Made by a program: the position numbers and the translations under genes
Assembly (NCBI RefSeq): GCF_016907955.1
Contig: NZ_JAFBCX010000009.1
Location: forward strand, 186,001-250,000
Origin: Lentzea nigeriaca
GTDB taxonomy: Bacteria > Actinomycetota > Actinomycetes > Mycobacteriales > Pseudonocardiaceae
DNA: 64,000 bases
Direction: 5' to 3'
Shown here: positions 59,773 to 64,000 of the stretch, in pieces
Layout: every line of letters begins with the position of its first letter
Position numbering within the stretch: position 1 is the stretch's first letter
The notes under the pieces: generated by a model
The model's database searches: none
The model's input: only the letters and a program-made list of their open reading frames with translations
What the model was told of the DNA's origin: nothing

Positions 59773-60570
59773 TCAGGCCAGCAACGTCTCCGGCTCGCGC
59801 GTGCGCGAGCTGTCGAGCCTCGCGTCGGAGTTCAGGATCGCGTGCTGCAGCTGCTGCAACCGGGCCGACGGGTCGACACCCAGCTCGCGGATCAGCGTGT
59901 CGCGCAACGACTTGTACACGTCCAGCGCCTGCCACTGCCTGCCGGACCTGAACAACGCGACCATGTGCAGCTCGCACAGGTTCTCGTTCATCGGGAACTG
60001 CGCGCCCAGCACGGCGAGCTCGCCGAGCAACGCGTGGTGCCTGCCGACCCGCAGATCCGCCTCGATGCGCGCTTCCACCGCGTTCAGCCGGTTCTCCTCC
60101 AGGCGCACCACCTCGGCGCCGAGCGGCATACCGGGCCGGACGTCCACCAGCGCCGGTCCGCGCCACAGGGCGAGCGCCGAGCGCAGCAGCCGGGACGCGG
60201 AGGCGAAGTCCCGGGCCTCGGCCGCGCGGTAACCCGCCTGCGACAGCCGTTCGAACTCGTGCACGTCCACGCTTTCCGGTGCGACGTCGAGCAGATAGCC
60301 GCCGAACCTCGTCACCAGCACCTCCTTGGCGTCACCGGAGGACACGCCGGCGATCAGCTTGCGGAGCTGGAGGATGTAGGTCTGCAACGTGGTGCGGGCG
60401 CTGCGTGGAGGCCGGTCGTCCCACAGCTCCTCGATGAGCGTCGAGACCGACACGACGTGTCCGGCGTGCAGCGCGAGCAGCGCCAGTATCTGCCTCGGCT
60501 TCGCCGCTGTCGGTGTCACCGAACGGCCGTTCACCTTGGCCTCCACCGGGCCCAGGACCTTGATTTCCAC
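59773..60570 (-). CDS. SARP-family cluster regulator
   Basis: The 265-aa protein has only the winged-helix DNA-binding domain (EIKVLGPVEAKVNGRSV, LIEELWDDRPPRSARTTLQT, YILQLRKLI) and the bacterial activator domain, the ActII-ORF4/RedD size class of pathway-specific activators. I place the start at the GTG at 60570, 8 nt after AAGGAGG; a GTG three codons earlier overlaps that site. It sits between the PKS and RiPP gene sets and reads away from the precursor gene, so it could control both. Confidence 0.92.
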   Translation of the reverse strand: MEIKVLGPVEAKVNGRSVTPTAAKPRQILALLALHAGHVVSVSTLIEELWDDRPPRSARTTLQTYILQLRKLIAGVSSGDAKEVLVTRFGGYLLDVAPESVDVHEFERLSQAGYRAAEARDFASASRLLRSALALWRGPALVDVRPGMPLGAEVVRLEENRLNAVEARIEADLRVGRHHALLGELAVLGAQFPMNENLCELHMVALFRSGRQWQALDVYKSLRDTLIRELGVDPSARLQQLQHAILNSDARLDSSRTREPETLLA

Positions 60571-60605
60571 GCTGTCCACCTCCTTGCTCAGAAGTGTGGT
60601 CCCAG

Positions 60606-60634
60606 CAGCGGAAAAACAGCAGTGCGCCAGCCAC
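60606..60634 (+). promoter_or_regulatory. Candidate SARP-binding direct repeats
   Basis: CAGCGGA (60606), CAGCAGT (60617) and CAGCCAC (60628) start at exact 11-bp intervals in the SARP/precursor divergent region. The spacing fits SARP operators, but the repeats share only the CAGC core. Confidence 0.3.
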
Positions 60635-60773
60635 CGGTTTGGGGTGAGTCGGGCCCGTGCGGAGCCATGAAAATGTCATATGTGCAGGCGTTAACCGAGC
60701 ACTACCGGCAGCTCGCGGCGTAAAACCAGAATGGAGCGCATCAACGAAACACCCACCAGAACCCGGAGTTGAC

Positions 60774-60956
60774 ATGTCTGCCAAGCACGCACTGGACCTG
60801 CTGTTCCCGCCCGCGGAGCGCAACCTGGCCTCGAACGACGCCGATCTGCTCATCCTGGAGCTCGACCGGCCGACGATCACCGTGTCCGGCGTCAGCTTCG
60901 TCTGCAGCACGGGTCGCTGCTGCATGCCTCCCATCGGCGAGGTGCAAGCGGCATGA
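60774..60956 (+). CDS. RiPP (TOMM-type) precursor peptide
   Basis: The 60-aa peptide starts at an ATG five bases after GGAG and overlaps the cyclodehydratase ATG by four bases. Residues 1-33 look like a leader (HALDLLFPPAERN, then an acidic hydrophobic DADLLILELD). The C-terminal part holds Cys44, Ser45, Thr46, Cys49 and Cys50 in SFVCSTGRCCMPPIGE, residues that YcaO enzymes convert to azolines. Direct linkage to a YcaO gene makes the precursor role likely. Neither the cleavage site nor the modified residues can be told from sequence. Confidence 0.82.
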   Translation: MSAKHALDLLFPPAERNLASNDADLLILELDRPTITVSGVSFVCSTGRCCMPPIGEVQAA

Positions 60957-63211
60957 CAGTGGAGGGGGGACACAGCAGGACGGAAAGGATTGGCTTCAAA
61001 CGACATCTGAGGCCGGAAGTGGTCAAGGGGGAAGCTGTTTATCTCTTCTCGGACAGCGGGGTCACGGCGATCAGGGGGCAGCACATCGAGCTGCTGGCGT
61101 CGTTGCTGGACGGGACGAGGGACGTCGACTCACTGCTCCGGGACGTGCCCGCACACGTCCCGTCCGAGCAGATCCGCAAGATGCTGGGGAAGTTGCACAC
61201 CGCGGGACTCATCGGCTGGCACTCCGATGAGTCCGCCACGGCGGAGGAAGCCGCACTGGCCTACTGGGACGCCACCGGGCTCGACCCGGTGGCCGCGTCG
61301 AGCAGCACCGCCACCGCGCGGGTCAGCGTGATCAGCGCCGGTGGCTGCCTGGCCGAACCGATGGCCGGTGCGTTGCGGGAAGCGGGAGTCGAGGTCGTCG
61401 CCGAGGGAGCCGGCGACCTCACCGTGGTCGTCTGCGCCGACTACCTCGCGCCGGAGCTCGCCGCGATCGACGAGGCACACCGTGCCGCGAACCGGCCGTG
61501 GCTCATCGTGAAGCCCGTGGGCACCCAGGTGTGGGTGGGCCCGTTCTTCACTCCTGGGGAAGGCGCGTGCTGGCACTGCCTGGCGGCGCGGTTGTCCGCC
61601 AACCGCCCGGCGGAAGCGCACGTGCGGGCGGCGTCCGGACAACGTGGTCCGGCCGCCAGGCCCGCCGTGTTCCTGCCGTCGGTCTCCGGCACGGCCGCGC
61701 AGGTGGCCGCGCTGGAGACGACGAAGTGGCTCGCCGGATACCGGCACGACGGGCAGCGCGAGGTCTGGGCCTACGACAGCCTGACCACGCGCGTCTCGCA
61801 CCACACCGTGACGGCGCGGCCGCAGTGCCGGGCGTGCGGCGACCCGGAGTCGGTGCGGGAACAGGCGAACCGGCCGGTGCGGCTGCGCTCGCGGACCAAG
61901 GTCGCGGGCGCGGGCGGCGGTCACCGTTCGTCGGCACCGCGCGACGTGCTGGCGCGATACCGGCACCTGATCAGTCCGGTCACCGGGATCGTGAAGGAGG
62001 TCAGGCGCGACCCGCGCGGGCCGGAGTTCCTGAACTCCTACCTGGCGGGCGGGAACCTCGCCGCGACCGGCCGCGGGCTCGACGGGTTGTGGTCGACGCT
62101 GCGCTGTGAGAGCGGCGGCAAGGGGGTCACACCGCTCGACGCCGAGGTGGGCGCGCTGTGCGAGGCGCTGGAACGGCACAGCGCGTCGTTCCACGGCGAC
62201 GAGGCCGTGGTGCGCGCCAGCTTCGCGGAGCTGGGCGAGCAGGCGATCCACCCGGACACCTGCCAGCTGTTCCACCCGAGCCAGTTCGCCGACCGCGCGC
62301 GGTGGAACGGGACGCACTCGGCGTTCCAGTACGTCACCGAGCCGTTCGACGAGCACGCCGAACTGGACTGGACGCCGGTGTGGTCGCTGACCGGCGAACG
62401 CCACCGGCTGCTGCCGACCGGGATGCTCTACTTCGGCGCACCCGCACACCCCGGCGTGATCGCGGACTCCAACGGCTGCGCCGCGGGCAGCAGCCTCGAG
62501 GACGCGGTGCTCCAGGGGATGCTGGAGCTGATCGAACGCGACGCCGTCGCGTTGTGGTGGTACAACCGCACGCCGATGCCGGCGGTGGATCTCGACGCGT
62601 TCGCCGACCCGTGGATCACCGAGGTGCGCGAGGTGCACCGCGGCCTCGGCCGTGAGGTGTGGGTGCTGGACCTGACGGCCGACCTGGACATCCCGGTCAT
62701 GGCAGCGGTGTCGCGGCGGATCGACGGTCCGCGCGAGGACATCATGTTCGGCTTCGGCGCCCACCTCGACCCGCACATCGCCCTGCGCCGCTGTCTCACC
62801 GAGCTGAACCAGGTGCTGCCCGCGGTGGTCGACCTCACCCCGGCGGCGTGGCGGGACCTCGACACCGATCTGCGGCAGTGGCTCAGCACCGCGACCGTGG
62901 CGAACCAGCCGTACCTCGTGCCGAGCGACACGGCGCCCGCCGTGCGGCACCGGTACAGCTGGCAGCCAGACCTGCACGCGGACGTCCGGATGATCCAGGC
63001 ACGGCTGGAGGCACTGGGACTCGAGGTCCTGGTGCTCGACCAGACCCGGCCGGACATCGGGCTGCCGGTGGTCAAGGTGATCGTGCCGGGGCTGCGGCAC
63101 TTCTGGTCAAGGCTCGCTCGAGGACGGCTCTACGACGTACCGGTATCACTGGGCAGGCTCGACAAACCCTCCGCCTACGACGAGCTGAACCCGATTCCGC
63201 TGTTCATGTGA
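60953..63211 (+). CDS. TOMM cyclodehydratase: E1-like domain fused to YcaO
   Basis: The 752-aa fusion has a winged-helix, RRE-like segment (about 20-90) that should bind the leader. An E1/ThiF-like domain follows, with structural zinc cysteines at 206, 209 (GACWHCLAAR) and 292, 295 (QCRACGD). The YcaO domain begins about 335: SGGKG at 387-391 and EVGALCEALERHS supply ATP contacts. It converts Cys/Ser/Thr of the precursor to azolines with ATP. The C-terminus is ELNPIPLFM, a partial form of the PxPxP ending of other azoline synthetases. Confidence 0.92.
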   Translation: MTVEGGHSRTERIGFKRHLRPEVVKGEAVYLFSDSGVTAIRGQHIELLASLLDGTRDVDSLLRDVPAHVPSEQIRKMLGKLHTAGLIGWHSDESATAEEAALAYWDATGLDPVAASSSTATARVSVISAGGCLAEPMAGALREAGVEVVAEGAGDLTVVVCADYLAPELAAIDEAHRAANRPWLIVKPVGTQVWVGPFFTPGEGACWHCLAARLSANRPAEAHVRAASGQRGPAARPAVFLPSVSGTAAQVAALETTKWLAGYRHDGQREVWAYDSLTTRVSHHTVTARPQCRACGDPESVREQANRPVRLRSRTKVAGAGGGHRSSAPRDVLARYRHLISPVTGIVKEVRRDPRGPEFLNSYLAGGNLAATGRGLDGLWSTLRCESGGKGVTPLDAEVGALCEALERHSASFHGDEAVVRASFAELGEQAIHPDTCQLFHPSQFADRARWNGTHSAFQYVTEPFDEHAELDWTPVWSLTGERHRLLPTGMLYFGAPAHPGVIADSNGCAAGSSLEDAVLQGMLELIERDAVALWWYNRTPMPAVDLDAFADPWITEVREVHRGLGREVWVLDLTADLDIPVMAAVSRRIDGPREDIMFGFGAHLDPHIALRRCLTELNQVLPAVVDLTPAAWRDLDTDLRQWLSTATVANQPYLVPSDTAPAVRHRYSWQPDLHADVRMIQARLEALGLEVLVLDQTRPDIGLPVVKVIVPGLRHFWSRLARGRLYDVPVSLGRLDKPSAYDELNPIPLFM

Positions 63212-63225
63212 GTCAAGGAGCCACC

Positions 63226-63897
63226 GTGCCCGCACAGCCATCCCACGTTCCCTCAGGGCGGCCGCTGTGGTCGCTCCTGGAGGACGTGGTCGTCGACAAC
63301 GACGTCGACGGCAGAGCACTCACGGTCAGGGGACGCTGGGGCGACATCGTCGTCGCCGATCCGAACCCGGTCGTCCGCGAAGCGTTGCGCCGCATGACAC
63401 TCGGGCCCGTCGCGCTCGAGAACATCTGGCCGCTCAACGAGAACTTCGCGCGGTGGAAGGCGGGTTCCGGGCCGTGCGCGGAATGGCAGCGGCTCAAGCG
63501 GACGCTCGACCAGCTCGGCGGGGTCGTCGTCCCTTCTCTGGGCCATCTCGACGGTGCGGGGCCGATCCTGTCGGTCATCGCGGTGGCCCACGACGCGATC
63601 TTCACGCTGCCGCACGTGGACGAGGACCAGCCCGTGCGGCTGCGGCCGGAAGCGGTCATCGAGGGGTTGAACGGCGACCAGGTGCTCGTGGTTCCCGGTC
63701 TGCGCTACCAGGTCGTGCTGCACCGGGAACCGGCGACCGCGGTCGCCAAGGCGTTGCTGGCGGGCGACACCACGATCGCGGAGATCTCCGACTCGCTGCA
63801 GCTCGACCGGCCGGTCGTGGCCGACGTCGTCGCCTATCTCACCGGAGCCGGGTTCACCCAGCCGGGCCGCGCGTTATCGCCGAACACGGACGGGTGA
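63226..63897 (+). CDS. SagB-type N-terminal-domain-like TOMM protein
   Basis: The 223-aa protein resembles, from memory, the N-terminal non-catalytic half of long SagB-family azoline dehydrogenases: LTVRGRWGDIVVADPNPVVR, EALRRMTLGPVALENIWPLN and a C-terminal winged-helix-like repeat of strands. There is no FMN nitroreductase domain, so a separate oxidase may follow downstream. The GTG at 63226 follows AAGGAG. A TTA leucine codon at 63874-63876 could place the gene under bldA control. Confidence 0.6.
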   Translation: MPAQPSHVPSGRPLWSLLEDVVVDNDVDGRALTVRGRWGDIVVADPNPVVREALRRMTLGPVALENIWPLNENFARWKAGSGPCAEWQRLKRTLDQLGGVVVPSLGHLDGAGPILSVIAVAHDAIFTLPHVDEDQPVRLRPEAVIEGLNGDQVLVVPGLRYQVVLHREPATAVAKALLAGDTTIAEISDSLQLDRPVVADVVAYLTGAGFTQPGRALSPNTDG

Positions 63898-63978
63898 TCA
63901 GTCGTGGTGGGTACGATGACCGTGAGGCTTGCCCTGGGGGCCGGCATGCCGCCAGAACACGGTCTTCGTGGAGGAGCG

Positions 63979-64000
63979 GTGGTGGCTGAGCGCAGCACGG
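63979..64000 (+). CDS. Start of the next gene (truncated by window end)
   Basis: GTGGTGGCTGAGCGCAGC follows GGAGGAGCG, a good start for a co-transcribed gene beginning VVAERS. An ATG frame from 63918 is also open. Seven codons are too few for a family call; an FMN oxidase, protease or transporter of the RiPP cluster would be expected. Confidence 0.4.

Noticed and set aside
59689..60723. A 344-codon plus-strand frame opposite the SARP gene
   Set aside because: It is the antisense shadow of a clear SARP sequence and has Arg/Gln/Val-rich low-information composition.
60667..60723. An 18-codon ORF (MKMSYVQALTEHYRQLAA) with a TTA codon before the precursor gene
   Set aside because: GGAG lies only 2 nt from the ATG and there is no homology; it may be chance, though a leader peptide cannot be excluded.
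1..64000. Search for tRNA, rRNA, CRISPR arrays, transposases and integrases
   Set aside because: No tRNA cloverleaf ends with a CCA-type acceptor, rRNA sequence, spaced direct repeats of CRISPR type, or DDE/tyrosine recombinase motifs were recognised by eye.

Overview
The window is 64 kb of high-GC actinobacterial chromosome. Gene content and order in the first 49 kb match the Mycobacterium tuberculosis neighbourhood Rv2182c-Rv2217 (plsC, ArsA-like ATPase, SRPBCC protein, fadD15, pimB', NlpC/P60 protein, exonuclease-UvrC fusion, trpD, ctaE-qcrCAB, ctaCF, asnB, adoK, erpA-like, glycerate kinase, DUF3043, cobUTS, ilvE, pepA, lpd-dlaT, TIGR01777 protein, lipB). Together with F420-type oxidoreductases, GTG/TTG starts and SARP/AfsR regulators, this suggests a filamentous actinomycete, most likely of the Pseudonocardiales (Lentzea/Saccharothrix-like). 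That placement is inference.

Layout. 1-2.4 kb: start of a Tat-exported protein behind two LacI-type operator-like sites, and an M16-peptidase-like membrane protein. 2.4-6.6 kb: a minus-strand run of ROK glucokinase, a small CxxC protein, ArsA-like ATPase, two SRPBCC proteins and a metallophosphoesterase. 6.7-18.7 kb: fadD15, a large AfsR-type regulator with 11-bp-period direct repeats in its promoter, pimB', cell-wall and protease genes, a NYN nuclease, the exonuclease/UvrC-like fusion, and VOC and Lrp-like proteins. 18.8-29.6 kb: cytochrome bc1-aa3 genes (qcrB, qcrA, qcrC, ctaE, then ctaF, ctaC), trpD, an acyltransferase and asnB. 29.7-38.3 kb: a frameshifted methyltransferase, adenosine kinase, the A-type Fe-S carrier, glycerate kinase, and the cobalamin nucleotide-loop genes cobU-cobT-cobS. 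38.3-49.3 kb: ilvE, a permease, pepA, OsmC, lpdA, dlaT and lipB. Conserved synteny stops at lipB; lipA, usually next, is not in the window.

49.7-64 kb is accessory. A small operon (F420-type oxidoreductase, CoA racemase, ABM monooxygenase) and a PF04199 cyclase lead into a minus-strand type II polyketide operon: ACP, didomain aromatase/cyclase, a 63-aa protein, citramalate-synthase-like enzyme, KSalpha, chain-length factor, and malonyltransferase behind an intrinsic terminator. A small SARP gene separates it from a divergent plus-strand RiPP set: a 60-aa Cys-containing precursor, a 752-aa E1-like/YcaO cyclodehydratase fusion, and a protein resembling the N-terminal domain of SagB-type dehydrogenases. 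This looks like a combined type II PKS and azole-peptide (TOMM) locus; I know of no characterised product with this gene set.

The most unusual non-coding signal is a pair of linked repeat families in the conserved part. One is an AT-rich palindromic motif around GATATATC (about 14 loci, half of them inside genes, where it forces rare ATA codons). The other is a 50-bp imperfect palindrome. Three intergenic copies combine the two at an identical 24-bp spacing (87 bp in all), and a fourth, longer copy overlaps the 3' end of the glycerate kinase gene. A dense motif cluster lies between plsC and ctaF. I saw no tRNA, rRNA, CRISPR array or transposase.
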